This document shows, piece by piece, positions 28,014 to 38,680 of a DNA stretch of 64,000 nt. Positions within the stretch are counted from its first letter, which is position 1, and each line of letters starts with the position of its first letter. The notes beneath the pieces were generated by a model. That model made no database searches and had not been told where the DNA came from. It saw only the letters and a program-made list of their open reading frames with translations. Made by a program: the position numbers and the translations under genes. The DNA is from Rhodospirillales bacterium 24-66-33 (lineage in GTDB: Bacteria; Pseudomonadota; Alphaproteobacteria; Reyranellales; Reyranellaceae): the NCBI GenBank assembly GCA_002281855.1, contig NCHQ01000015.1, positions 1 to 64,000 of the forward strand, written 5' to 3'.

Positions 28014-30619
28014 CACGCGACCTTTGCGACGCGTGCGACGCGTAGCAGGGCGCGGATTTCGGGACGGCAGGACCCGCAATTCGTGCCGGCATGGGTCGTC
28101 GCGCCAACCGCCGCCAGCGACGTTGCACCATCGGCGATTGCCGCCTCGACAGCACCGCGCGATATACCGAAGCAGGCGCAGAGTTCGCCACCGCGATGCG
28201 CTTCCGTACCGCCGTTCAGCAACTCGTGGCGCTGCTCCATCGTCAGCCGGTCGAGCGTCATGTAGGGCGCCAGTCGGTCGCGCGCCTCGACGTCATGGGT
28301 TGGCCCCAGCATCATCACGGCCTCGACCCGGCCATCACTTAGGACGGCGCCCATACCATTCTCGCCGATCAGCCACGGGCCCGGATTGGTCGTGCGCACG
28401 GCAGCGGACAGGGTGCGTCGTGCAACCTCGAAAGGCTGGTCGCCTGCAACGGCGTAGGCGTTGAAGCCGGCGCCCCTGATCCGCGCCCAATATGCAATCT
28501 CCGGCAGCATGATCGGGCGACGAGCGAGAATCGTGCCATGCCAGCGCATATCTAGACGACGGATCTCGACGGGCGTGTGTTTGAGTTCGGGTTGCCCCGA
28601 GATGGGATCGACGGCGGGATTCACTGCAGCGTTGATGCGACCCGCCCGACTCACCTGCGCGGTCCAGTGCATCGGCGCAAAGGCCTCGCCGACGCGTAAT
28701 GAATCGGTCACATGAACACGCAGCGTGCCACGGCCCCACGCGCTCTTCACTTCTGCAATGTCGCCATCGGCAAGACCTCGCGCCGAGGCATCTCGCGGAT
28801 GCAATTCGATCGTGGGCTCCGGGCGATGGCCCGCTAGGCGCACCGACTTACCGGTACGCGTCATGGTGTGCCACTGGTCGCGTACCCGGCCGGTATTGAG
28901 GATCAGCGGGCGCGCTTCGACCGGCGCATTCACAGGCGGACGCGGTGTGGTGGCGATGAAGCGTGCGCGACGGTCGGCGTGGAAGAAGCGCCCGTCGCCG
29001 AAGAAGCGGTGGTCGGCGGCACTCCCCCAGACGAAGGGGCGAAGCGCATCATAGGCGGCGTCGTCGATCGAGGCGCAGGCGCCAATGTCGAAGTCGCGCG
29101 TGCCCCCGTTCTCGAAGCCCGAGAGTGCAGCGTGTTCGCGGAAGATGTCGGCGACGCCACGCCAGGCGAAGGCGTCGCCATGCCCCAGGCGACGTGCGAT
29201 CTCAGAGACGATCCACCAGTCCTGCTTCGCCTCGCCGGGCGGCGGCAGGAAGGGACGTTGGCGCGAGATGCCGCGCTCGGAGTTCGTCACCGTGCCGTCC
29301 TTCTCTGCCCACGCGAGCGCGGGCAGCCGGATGCGGCAGGCATCGACCGTATCGCTGGCGCGGACTGCTTCGGAGACGATGGAGTATTCGCAACCGCGCA
29401 GCGCCTCGCGCACCGCATCGGCATCGGGCAGGCTGGCGACCGGATTGGTCGCCATGATCCACACCGCCTTGATGCGACCGGCGCGAACGGCCTCGAACAG
29501 TTCGACCGCCTTCAGGCCCGGCTTGGTCGCCAGGCGCGGCGCCCGCCAGAAGCGGGCGACCCGGTCGATCTCGGCCGGGCCGAAATCCATGTGGGCGGCG
29601 AGGGTGTTGGACAGCGCCCCGACCTCGCGGCCGCCCATCGCATTGGGCTGGCCGGTGATCGAGAAGGGTCCCATGCCGGGGCGGCCGATGCGGCCGGTCA
29701 GCAGATGGCAGTTGATCAGCGCATTGACCTTGTCGACGCCGGCACTCGACTGGTTCACGCCCTGGGAATAGAGCGTCACGACCTTCTCGGTGCGGGCGAA
29801 CCAGTCGAGGAAAGTCTCGATGTCGGACCGCGGCAGCCCGCAGACGGAACCATTCGTCGCCCGCGCGGCGGCGAGCGCCGTATCGAGCCCCGACGTGTGC
29901 CGCTCGACGAAGTCACGATCCACGACACCGCGATCTGCGAGGCCGGCCAGCAGCAGGTTGAACAGCGCCACGTCGCTGCCGGGCTTCAGCGCGAGATGGA
30001 GATCGGCGATGTCGCAGGTCTCGGTGCGGCGCGGATCCACGACCACGACCTTCATCGACGGCCGCCTGTGCTTGGCCGCTTCGAGCCTCTGGAACAGCAC
30101 CGGATGGCACCAGGCGAGGTTGCTGCCGACCAGCACCACCAGATCCGCCAGCTCGAAGTCCTCGTAGACGCCGGGCACCGTGTCGCTACCGAAGGCGCGC
30201 TTGTGGCCCGCCACCGATGAGGCCATGCAGAGGCGCGAGTTCGTGTCGATGTTGGCGGTGCCGAGGAAGCCCTTGATCAGCTTGTTGGCGGCGTAATAGT
30301 CCTCGGTGAGGAGCTGGCCGGAAACATAGAAGGCGACGGCATCGGGCCCGTGTCGCTGGATCGTCTCGCGAAAGCCATTTGCCACCGTGTCGAGGGCGAC
30401 TTCCCACGAGACGCGCCGCCCGTCGATCTCGGGATGAAGGAGGCGATCCTCGAGCGAGAGAGTCTCGCCCAGTGCCGCCCCCTTGGAGCACAGCCGTCCG
30501 CGATTGGCAGGATGGTCATGGTCGGCCGCGATGGCCGCGCCGCCCTTCCCGTCAGGCGTCGCGACGATCCCGCACCCGACGCCGCAATAGGGGCAAGTGG
30601 TGTGGACCGGCGTCGTCAT
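28013..30619 (-). CDS. nasA: Assimilatory nitrate reductase catalytic subunit
   Basis: 868 residues from ATG (MTTPVHTTCPYCGVGCG). The N-terminal [4Fe-4S] ligands are C9, C12, C16 and C44 (RGRLCSKG). It then carries the MGD-molybdopterin oxidoreductase domain, with FLGTANIDTNSRLCMASSVA, the NQSSAGVDKVNALINCHLLT region and the MoCo-binding C-terminal part (TGRVRDQWHTMTRTGKS). A C-terminal BFD-like [2Fe-2S] domain has CACFGIS and a downstream NCGSCRPEI. It reduces nitrate to nitrite in the cytoplasm. Separated from the upstream flavoprotein gene by 150 bp with a repeat. Confidence 0.95.
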   Translation of the reverse strand: MTTPVHTTCPYCGVGCGIVATPDGKGGAAIAADHDHPANRGRLCSKGAALGETLSLEDRLLHPEIDGRRVSWEVALDTVANGFRETIQRHGPDAVAFYVSGQLLTEDYYAANKLIKGFLGTANIDTNSRLCMASSVAGHKRAFGSDTVPGVYEDFELADLVVLVGSNLAWCHPVLFQRLEAAKHRRPSMKVVVVDPRRTETCDIADLHLALKPGSDVALFNLLLAGLADRGVVDRDFVERHTSGLDTALAAARATNGSVCGLPRSDIETFLDWFARTEKVVTLYSQGVNQSSAGVDKVNALINCHLLTGRIGRPGMGPFSITGQPNAMGGREVGALSNTLAAHMDFGPAEIDRVARFWRAPRLATKPGLKAVELFEAVRAGRIKAVWIMATNPVASLPDADAVREALRGCEYSIVSEAVRASDTVDACRIRLPALAWAEKDGTVTNSERGISRQRPFLPPPGEAKQDWWIVSEIARRLGHGDAFAWRGVADIFREHAALSGFENGGTRDFDIGACASIDDAAYDALRPFVWGSAADHRFFGDGRFFHADRRARFIATTPRPPVNAPVEARPLILNTGRVRDQWHTMTRTGKSVRLAGHRPEPTIELHPRDASARGLADGDIAEVKSAWGRGTLRVHVTDSLRVGEAFAPMHWTAQVSRAGRINAAVNPAVDPISGQPELKHTPVEIRRLDMRWHGTILARRPIMLPEIAYWARIRGAGFNAYAVAGDQPFEVARRTLSAAVRTTNPGPWLIGENGMGAVLSDGRVEAVMMLGPTHDVEARDRLAPYMTLDRLTMEQRHELLNGGTEAHRGGELCACFGISRGAVEAAIADGATSLAAVGATTHAGTNCGSCRPEIRALLRVARVAKVA

Positions 30620-30633
30620 GACGACAAACACGA

Positions 30634-30745
30634 CCTCACCCTGAGAAGCACTCCGCAGGAGTGCGTTTCGAAGGGTGGGCACGCGCACCACGTCGGTTGC
30701 CCCTCCTTCGAGACGCCGTGCTGCGCACGGCTCCTCAGGATGAGG
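30634..30745. repeat. About 112-bp interspersed palindromic repeat, family 2, copy A
   Basis: The ends CCTCACCCTGAG and CTCAGGATGAGG are inverted. Each half contains an inner stem (GCACTCCGCAGGAGTGC on the left, GCCGTGCTGCGCACGGC on the right), giving a cloverleaf-like fold; TTTCGAAGGG and CCTTCGAGA pair around the centre. The only other copy in the window is at 54486-54595. It lies within the nas operon between two same-strand genes. Confidence 0.85.
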
Positions 30746-30769
30746 GATTCAATTTCGGAGCGACCGCCC

Positions 30770-32340
30770 CTAGTACACATCGCGCTGATAGCGGCCTGCC
30801 TTGGCGAGGCCGTCCAGCCAGGCCTTCGCCTCTGTGGCGCCTCTGCCGCCAGGTCCCATGGCAATGTCCATCAATGCGGTCTCGACATCCTTGGCCATAC
30901 GCTTGGCATCGCCGCAGACATAAAAGTGTGCGCCCTGCTCGAACCAGGCCCAGAGCTCGTCTGCATTCTCGCGCATGCGGGTCTGGACGTAAATCTTCTC
31001 GGCCTGGTCGCGCGAGAAGGCGAGGTCCAAGCGGGACAGCACGCCCCGGCGTTGCCAGTCCATGATCTGGTCCTCGTAGAGGAAATCCGTCGTGCGCTTC
31101 TGGTCGCCGAAGAAGAGCCAGTTCTTGCCCTTGGCGCCGCGCGCGTCGCGCTCTTCGAGAAAGGCGCGGAACGGCGCGATGCCGGTGCCCGGCCCGACCA
31201 TGATGGCCGGCGCGCCATCGTCGGCGGGCGGCGCAAAACCGTGGGACTTCTGCACGAACACCGGAATGACGTCGCCCGGCTTCGCAAAGTCGGCGAGATA
31301 GCAGGAGCCGATTCCGGTGCGGGTCCTGTCCTTGGTGTTCCAGCGCACCGCCGACACGGTGAGATGGACCTCGTGGGGATGCGCCTTGGGCGACGAGGCG
31401 ATCGAATAGAGCCGCGGCTGCAGCCGGTCGAGCGACTTCAGGAGGCCCGGCAGCGACGGCGACACCGACGGGAAGGCCTGCAGAAGATCCAGGAGATCGG
31501 CCTCGGCCAGCTCCGGCGGCCCCTCGCCCGAGGCCAGTGCCTGGAGCTGGAGCGCCTCCTCGCCGTTGAACGCCCGTGTCGCCAGGAACAGCATGCACTC
31601 GTCACTCGGGCGGGCGATGTCGACCTTGCTGAGCAGCGCCTGTCGGAGCGGCAGCGCCTCGTGATCGAGACCGACCATCTCCTCGCCCGTGGCGCCCAGC
31701 CGGTCGAGCACCGCCTGCACGAGCTGCGGATCCTTGCGGGCGAACACCCCGAGACTGTCGCCGGCTTCGTAGGCGACGTCGCTCGCCGAAAGGTCGAGCA
31801 CGACGTGTCGCACGTCCTTTTCCGACCCGGGACGGTTCAGCGGATGGGCGTCGACCAGGGTGGCAAGCGCCGGCCGTTCGCGCGAGAAGCCGACCTGGCC
31901 TGCGGGCTTCACCGAAGGCGCGGCCACGGCCGAGCCGTCGCGCATCGGCTCGAGCGCGTTGACGAGTTCCTTCACCTTGCGCTGGGTTTCCTTGCCGCCC
32001 GGCACGCAACGGCCCATGTCGGCCTCGGCGCCCGACCACACCGCCTCGGCATAGGTCTGGCAGAGATAGCCGCACTGGCCGCAATCGAGCTGGGCCATCG
32101 CGGCCATCAGCTGGCGCTCGGGCTTGCTGTCCTTTGCCAATTCGAGCCGCTCGGCGAGCGACAGCGCGGCATCGTGCCAGGGGAAGTCCTCGGGCTCGGC
32201 GGGCTCCGCTGAAGCCTCGGTCGCGCCGGCGCCGCCGTTCACGCCGAGATAGGCGGCGAAGAAGCCGTTCAGCCAGGCACGCTGTTCCGTCGAGAACGGC
32301 GCGGTCTCGGGCACGATCTGCGGGAGGGGCGCCATGGCAT

Positions 32341-32344
<4 letters not shown>
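30770..32344 (-). CDS. Iron-sulfur flavoprotein reductase (CysJ-like, flavodoxin domain absent), electron donor to NirA/NasA
   Basis: 524 residues, ATG overlapping the nirA stop (ATGA). After an N-terminal segment with QRAWLNGFF, residues about 87-130 carry a four-cysteine cluster motif (DCGQCGYLCQTYAEA, then GRCVPGGKETQ), like the PF04060 FeS domain. The rest is a ferredoxin-NADP reductase type module as in CysJ: FAD-binding RLYSIASSPK and GIGSCYLADF, then NADP-binding IMVGPGTGIAPFRAFLEE and HFYVCGDAKRMAKDVE. The flavodoxin domain of true CysJ is missing, so the cluster may replace FMN. Likely passes NADPH electrons to NirA and/or NasA. Confidence 0.82.
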
Positions 32345-34124
<1,780 letters not shown>

Positions 34125-34128
<4 letters not shown>

Positions 34129-34940
34129 GCGGCCCGTGCCGGCACCCTGTGGCGTGCATAGAGGAACTCGAGCACCGCGGCACGGCAGCGCGCGTATTCG
34201 GCGTCGGTCGCGAGCTCGAGGCGGCGGCGCGGCCTGGCCAGCTTGATCGGCAGGATTTCGCCGATGGTGGCGGCCGGACCGTTGGTCATCATCACCACAC
34301 GGTCCGACAGCAGCACGGCTTCGTCGACATCGTGGGTGATCATCAGCACCGTGTTGCCGAGCCGCGCATGGATCTCCATGACGCTGTCCTGCAGATGGGC
34401 GCGGGTCAGCGCGTCCAGCGCACCGAACGGCTCGTCCATCAGCAGCACCTTGGGCTGCATGGCAAGCGCCCGCGCAATGCCGACCCGCTGCTTCATGCCG
34501 CCCGACACTTCGTGCGGCCGCTTGTCCTTCGCCTGGGCCATCTGCACCAGCTCGAGATTGTGCATGACCCAGTCGTGGCGCTCGGCCTTGGTCTTCCCCT
34601 TGCCCCGGGATCCGCCGAACACCTTGTCGACGGCGATGGCGATGTTGCCGTAGACGGTGAGCCACGGCAGCAGCGAGTGGTTCTGGAACACGATGGCGCG
34701 GTCGGGGCCGGGCTCGTCGACCACCTTGCCTTCGAGAAAGACCTCGCCGTTGGTCGATTTCAGCAGGCCGCCCAGGATGTTGAGCAAGGTCGACTTGCCG
34801 CATCCGGAATGGCCGATCATCGAGACGAATTCGCCCCGCTCGATGCGCAGGTTCACGTCGCGCAGCACTTCCGTCGCCATCTGGCCGCGGCGGAAGCTCA
34901 TGCCGATCTGCTCGAACTTGAGGTAGGGCTGGGTGGTCAT
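34125..34940 (-). CDS. nrtD: Nitrate/nitrite ABC transporter ATP-binding protein
   Basis: 271 residues, ATG start (MTTQPYLKFEQIGMSF). A single ABC cassette: Walker A GHSGCGKST near residue 44, Q-loop FQNHSLLPWLTVYGNI, signature VSGGMKQRVGIARALA, Walker B VLLMDEPFGALD and H-loop LMITHDVDEAVLLSDRV. This is the nitrate/taurine/bicarbonate subfamily. It powers nitrate uptake through NrtB. It lies between nrtB (11 bp) and nirA (4-bp overlap). Confidence 0.95.
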
Positions 34941-34951
34941 GGCCTGTGCTC

Positions 34952-35851
34952 CTACTGCGCCGAGACGCCGTGCGAGACGAAGTGACCGACGGTGGCGATC
35001 AGCTTGTCGAGCAGGAAGCCGACGATGCCGATATAGACCAGGGCCACGATGATGTCGGAGATGCGCGAGCTGTTCCACGCGTCCCAGATGAAGAAGCCGA
35101 TGCCGACGCCGCCGATCAGCATCTCGGCCGCCACGATGGCGAGCCAGCTCAGGCCGACGCCGATGCGCAGGCCGGTGAAGATGTAGGGCACGGTCGCCGG
35201 CAGCGTGATCTTGTAGAACACCTCCCACCAGGAGAGCCGGATCACCGCCGCGACGTTGCGATAGTCCTGCGGGATGTTCCGCACGCCCACCGACGTGTTG
35301 ATGATGATCGGCCAGATCGAGGTGATGAAGATCACGAACAGGGCCGACGGATCGGCATGGCGGAAGCCCGCCAGCGACAGCGGCAGCCAGGCGAGCGGGG
35401 GCACGGTGCGCAGGACCTGGAAGATGGGATCGAGACCGCGCATCGCCCAGGTGCTCTGGCCGACCAGAACGCCCAGCGCGATACCGGCCACGGCGGCAAG
35501 GCTGAAGCCGATCGCGACACGGCCCAGGCTCTGGGAAATCTGCCAAAAGGCGCCCTTGTCGATGCCGCCATTGTCGTAGAATGGATCGGCGATGAAGTCC
35601 CACGCGTCCGAAACGACCTTGGTCGGCGGCGGCAGGTGGGCGCCCGGCTCCGAGCACAGGAGCTGCCAGACGAGCAGCGTGATCGAAAGCACGATGATCG
35701 GCGGCAGGACGACGCTCAAGACGTGCCGCGCGATGCCCATGGCCCGCTCCACAGCGGGACGAACGGGTGCCCGGAAGGGCACGATCTCCGCTGTGGATTC
35801 CGGAACCGGGACGGCGGTGGCGACCGACGCGGACTTAGCTGCAATCTGCAT
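34952..35851 (-). CDS. nrtB: Nitrate ABC transporter permease
   Basis: 299 residues. A cytosolic N terminus of about 45 residues precedes the first membrane helix (VLSVVLPPIIVLSITLLVW), and about six helices in total follow. The coupling loop is VAAVIRLSWWEVFYKITLPA near residue 200, and the IFTGLRIGVGLSWLAIVAAE block is typical of the NrtB/SsuC family. It forms the inner membrane channel for nitrate. Start overlaps the nrtA stop by one base. Confidence 0.95.
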   Translation of the reverse strand: MQIAAKSASVATAVPVPESTAEIVPFRAPVRPAVERAMGIARHVLSVVLPPIIVLSITLLVWQLLCSEPGAHLPPPTKVVSDAWDFIADPFYDNGGIDKGAFWQISQSLGRVAIGFSLAAVAGIALGVLVGQSTWAMRGLDPIFQVLRTVPPLAWLPLSLAGFRHADPSALFVIFITSIWPIIINTSVGVRNIPQDYRNVAAVIRLSWWEVFYKITLPATVPYIFTGLRIGVGLSWLAIVAAEMLIGGVGIGFFIWDAWNSSRISDIIVALVYIGIVGFLLDKLIATVGHFVSHGVSAQ

Positions 35852-37164
35852 CACGCCACCTTCTTGATCTGGAGGCTGGCGAGATAGGCCTTCGGATCCT
35901 CCGGATCGAACACCTTGCCGTCGAAGAAGGTTTCCTTGCCGCGCGACGTTGTCTTCGGCACGTCGGAGTCGGCCGCGCCGATGTTCTTGGCGGCGGTGCG
36001 CCACAGATCCTCGCGATTGACCTTGCCAATGATCGCTTTGGTGTCGAGGTCCATGGGCAGTTTGCCCCAGCGCTGGTTCTCGGTGAGGAACCAGAGCTCA
36101 TGACTCTGATAGGGATAGGAGACGCCACCCTTCCAGAATTTCATCAGCTGGTTGGAGTTGGACACCTTGCGTCCGTCGCCATAGTTGAACTCGCCCTTGA
36201 TGCGGTTGATGATGTCGGCCGGCGGGACATTGAACCATTGGCGCTTGCCGATGATGTTGGCCAGCTCCTGCTTGTTCTCCATCTTTTCGCACCACTGCTG
36301 GGCTTCCATCACCGCCATCAGCACTGCCATCGCTGCCTTCGGATTCTTGTCGACCCAGTCCGCCCGCATGCCGAGCGATTTCTCCGGATGGTTCATCCAG
36401 AGCTCGCCGGTCATCGCGGCGGTGAAGCCGATATTCTGGTTCACGAGCTGTTCGTTCCAGGGTTCGCCGACGCAGAACGCATCCATGTTGCCGACCTTCA
36501 TGTTGGCGACCATCTGCGCCGGCGGCACGACGATGGTGGACACGTCCTTGTCGGGATCGATGCCCGCAGCGGCGAGCCAGTAGCGAATCCAGAGATCGTG
36601 CGTGCCGCCCGGGAACGTCATGGCGCACTTCACTTCCTTGCCGGCGGCCTTCTTCTTGGCGAAGGCCTCCTTGAGAGGCTTGGCGTCGATGGTGACTCCG
36701 AGACCCTTGAATTCGTTGGAGACCGACAGACCCTGGCAGTCGTAGTTGAGGCGCGCGAGGATATACATCGGCACGGGCCGGTTCTCCGGCGTCGTGGTGC
36801 CGAGCGTGATCTGGTACGGCTTGGGCGTCAGGATGTGCGCACCGTCGATGCCGCCCGATCCACCACCCAGGACGAGATTGTCACGGGTGGTTCCCCATGA
36901 AGCCTGTTTGGCGACGTTGGCATCGGTGATGCCGTACTTGTCGAAGATCTTCTTTTCCTTGGCGATGATCAGCGGCGAGGCGTCGGTGAGTGCAATGAAG
37001 CCCAGCGTGACCTTGTTGGTTTCCGGCCCGGCGGCCTGCGCGAAGGCGCCGCCCGGGAACGAGGCGCGCACCGCGCTCATCAGGGCGGCCGTCGCCGTCA
37101 CGGCGCCGGCATTCTTGAGAATCTGGCGCCGACCCAGGCCCTTGCGGCCGTGCTTATTTTCCAT
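35851..37164 (-). CDS. nrtA: Nitrate ABC transporter periplasmic binding protein
   Basis: 437 residues. A Tat-type signal (GLGRRQILKNAGAVTATAAL) leads to the mature protein at about AQA. NrtA family features: VTLGFIALTDASPLIIAKEK, ASWGTTRDNLVLGGGSGGID, MTFPGGTHDLWIRYWLAAAG and DAFCVGEPWNEQLVNQNIGF, where the nitrate pocket residues lie. It captures nitrate in the periplasm. Its start overlaps the nasS stop by 11 bp, and it is homologous to NasS, which lacks the signal peptide. Confidence 0.95.
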   Translation of the reverse strand: MENKHGRKGLGRRQILKNAGAVTATAALMSAVRASFPGGAFAQAAGPETNKVTLGFIALTDASPLIIAKEKKIFDKYGITDANVAKQASWGTTRDNLVLGGGSGGIDGAHILTPKPYQITLGTTTPENRPVPMYILARLNYDCQGLSVSNEFKGLGVTIDAKPLKEAFAKKKAAGKEVKCAMTFPGGTHDLWIRYWLAAAGIDPDKDVSTIVVPPAQMVANMKVGNMDAFCVGEPWNEQLVNQNIGFTAAMTGELWMNHPEKSLGMRADWVDKNPKAAMAVLMAVMEAQQWCEKMENKQELANIIGKRQWFNVPPADIINRIKGEFNYGDGRKVSNSNQLMKFWKGGVSYPYQSHELWFLTENQRWGKLPMDLDTKAIIGKVNREDLWRTAAKNIGAADSDVPKTTSRGKETFFDGKVFDPEDPKAYLASLQIKKVA

Positions 37165-38377
37165 GAACGCTCTCCTGCTGTTTGAATGTCGTTGAGGTTT
37201 CTTTGCTGGGGTCGAACACCGACCCGTCGAGGAAGCTGTCCGGTCCCATCGCGACCGGCGCGCCGTTGGTCGGGAGGATCCAGGGATCGGGATGGGCACC
37301 TTCGATCTTGCGGTCGCTGAGCGGGCACGGCAGGCCGAGCTCGCTGGCGGCGGCGCGGTAGATGTCGCTGCGGAACACCCGGTCGGCGACGGCGCGCATG
37401 TCGGGACGCGGCGCCACCTGGCCCCAGCGCACCATCTGCGACAGGTACCAGTCGGCATGGCTGCGCCACGGGAAGTTGGCGAGCTGGCGATGGAAGATGT
37501 GGAAGTCGGGCAGGCCAAGCGACCGCGCGATCACGTCGGCGGGCACGTTAAGGAAGCGCGGCGTCGCCAGGATGCGGGCCGCCTCGGGCCGGTTGGCGGG
37601 CTCGTCGAGCCAGGCGCCGGCCTCGGTGATGGCCTTCACCAGCGCGATCAGGGTCTTGGGGTTACGCTGCGCCCAGGCTTCGGTCGTGCCGAGCATCTTT
37701 TCCGGCATCGAGTCCCAGATCTGCCGGCTGGACGCCGCGATGCGGCCGATGCCGAGCGTGGCGGATTGCTCGTTCCACGGCTCGCCCACGCAGTAGCCGT
37801 CGATCGTGCCGCCCGAGAGATGGGCCACCATGTGCGGCGGCGGCACGACGGTGAGTCGCACGTCGCGGTCCGGATCGATGCCGCCCGACGCCAGCCACAG
37901 CCGCAGCAGGTGGTTGTGCGAGGAATAGGTGAAGACCGACGCCAGCGTGACGGGCGGCCGGCCCTCGCGGGCGCGGCGCGCGACGACGGCGGCCAGCGCG
38001 CGCACGTCGAGCGGCGCACCGGCCGGTAGGTTGTCGCCCACGAAGTCGGGGGCTGCTTGCTCGATCTCGCGCCACAGCGCGTTCGACAGGGTGATCGAGT
38101 TGCCGTTGAGATGCAGCGTCATCGCCGCGATCATCGGGACGTTGACGCTGTCGATGCCGAGCGTGGTGGCGAGCGGCATGGGCGAGAGCATGTGGGCCGC
38201 ATCGAGCAGGCCGACCGCCAGCTTGTCGCGAATGTTCGACCAAGAGACTTCGCGGCGCAGTTCCACGTCGAGCCCGTGGCGCTCGTAGAGGCCCAGCACC
38301 TCCGCGAACAGCAGCGGTGCGCAGTCGATGAGGGGAATGAACCCCACCGTCACCTTCGGTCGCTCGACTTGTCCCAC
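37154..38377 (-). CDS. nasS: Nitrate sensor NasS (cytoplasmic NrtA homologue)
   Basis: 407 residues from a GTG preceded by GGAG; an earlier ATG at 38464 lies inside the leader stem-loops and is unlikely. It is an NrtA-like fold (VTVGFIPLIDCAPLLFAEV, EVSWSNIRDKLAVGLLDAAH, VFTYSSHNHLLRLWLASGG, DGYCVGEPWNEQSATLGIG) without a signal peptide, so it is cytoplasmic. In the known system NasS holds the ANTAR protein NasT when nitrate is absent and releases it when nitrate binds. It is the first gene after the leader terminator, hence inside the operon it controls. Confidence 0.92.
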   Translation of the reverse strand: MGQVERPKVTVGFIPLIDCAPLLFAEVLGLYERHGLDVELRREVSWSNIRDKLAVGLLDAAHMLSPMPLATTLGIDSVNVPMIAAMTLHLNGNSITLSNALWREIEQAAPDFVGDNLPAGAPLDVRALAAVVARRAREGRPPVTLASVFTYSSHNHLLRLWLASGGIDPDRDVRLTVVPPPHMVAHLSGGTIDGYCVGEPWNEQSATLGIGRIAASSRQIWDSMPEKMLGTTEAWAQRNPKTLIALVKAITEAGAWLDEPANRPEAARILATPRFLNVPADVIARSLGLPDFHIFHRQLANFPWRSHADWYLSQMVRWGQVAPRPDMRAVADRVFRSDIYRAAASELGLPCPLSDRKIEGAHPDPWILPTNGAPVAMGPDSFLDGSVFDPSKETSTTFKQQESVHGK

Positions 38378-38390
38378 GACGCTCGACTCC

Positions 38391-38437
38391 AAAAAAAAAC
38401 GCCCCAGACGGCCGCATGATTGCGACCGTGTGGGACG
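38391..38437 (-). terminator. Intrinsic terminator in the nas leader, 14 bp before nasS
   Basis: On the minus strand, CGTCCCACACGGTCGCA (38437-38421), loop ATCA, and TGCGGCCGTCTGGGGCG (38416-38400) form a 17-bp stem with one C-C mismatch and two G-U pairs. A run of nine T follows directly (38399-38391). It lies within the transcribed leader and would stop transcription before the ribosome-binding site of nasS unless the 5' arm is diverted. Confidence 0.9.
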
Positions 38438-38474
38438 TCGTTGTCCGGGAGGGCAGACCGCCATTGGCCTGCCC
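38433..38474 (-). promoter_or_regulatory. ANTAR target RNA: two hexaloop stem-loops (antiterminator) for NasT
   Basis: Stem-loop 1 (38474-38451): GGGCAGGCC, loop AATGGC, GGTCTGCCC; nine pairs including one G-U. Stem-loop 2 (38446-38433): GGAC, loop AACGAC, GTCC. Both loops are six bases with A at position 1 and G at position 4, the known ANTAR-binding signature. Bases 38433-38437 belong to both stem-loop 2 and the foot of the terminator stem, so stabilising stem-loop 2 by NasT would disrupt the terminator. The spacing between the stems is four bases. Confidence 0.85.
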
Positions 38475-38519
38475 GGGAATTCAGGAGCCGCCCGTCATTG
38501 GGCGCCTCGCCGGTAGATC

Positions 38520-38535
38520 AGCACGAAGCGTGCCA
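38520..38535 (-). promoter_or_regulatory. Sigma54 (-24/-12) promoter of the nas operon
   Basis: The minus strand reads TGGCACGCTTCGTGCT. GG at -24 and GC at -12 are separated by ten bases, the fixed spacing of RpoN promoters, and the -24 half TGGCACG is a full match. Transcription would start near 38508, giving a leader of about 130 bases that contains both stem-loops and the terminator. About 116-128 bases upstream of that start, TGCAGGTAGTGCA (38624-38636) is a weak dyad where an NtrC-type activator could sit. The rest of the 303-bp gap (38378-38680) shows no gene. Confidence 0.75.
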
Positions 38536-38680
38536 AGCGCGCGCGGCAACCCGAGCGCCGATCAAGCGACTGATCTGTCTGGGAAAAGTGCGAGCCGCGA
38601 TCTGCATGTCTCGCGGCCTGGGTTGCACTACCTGCATACAAATACGGCATGGCGGCCGAATAGGCAGGCACACTGCCCGC

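Noticed and set aside
38378..38464. Earlier ATG start for nasS at 38464
   Set aside because: It would place the first 29 codons across both ANTAR stem-loops and the terminator; the GTG at 38377 with GGAG and the start of homology agree better.
38624..38636. NtrC enhancer site upstream of the sigma54 promoter
   Set aside because: TGCA-N5-TGCA is only a partial match to the NtrC consensus and there is a single copy. The location fits, so it is mentioned with the promoter but not called as a feature.
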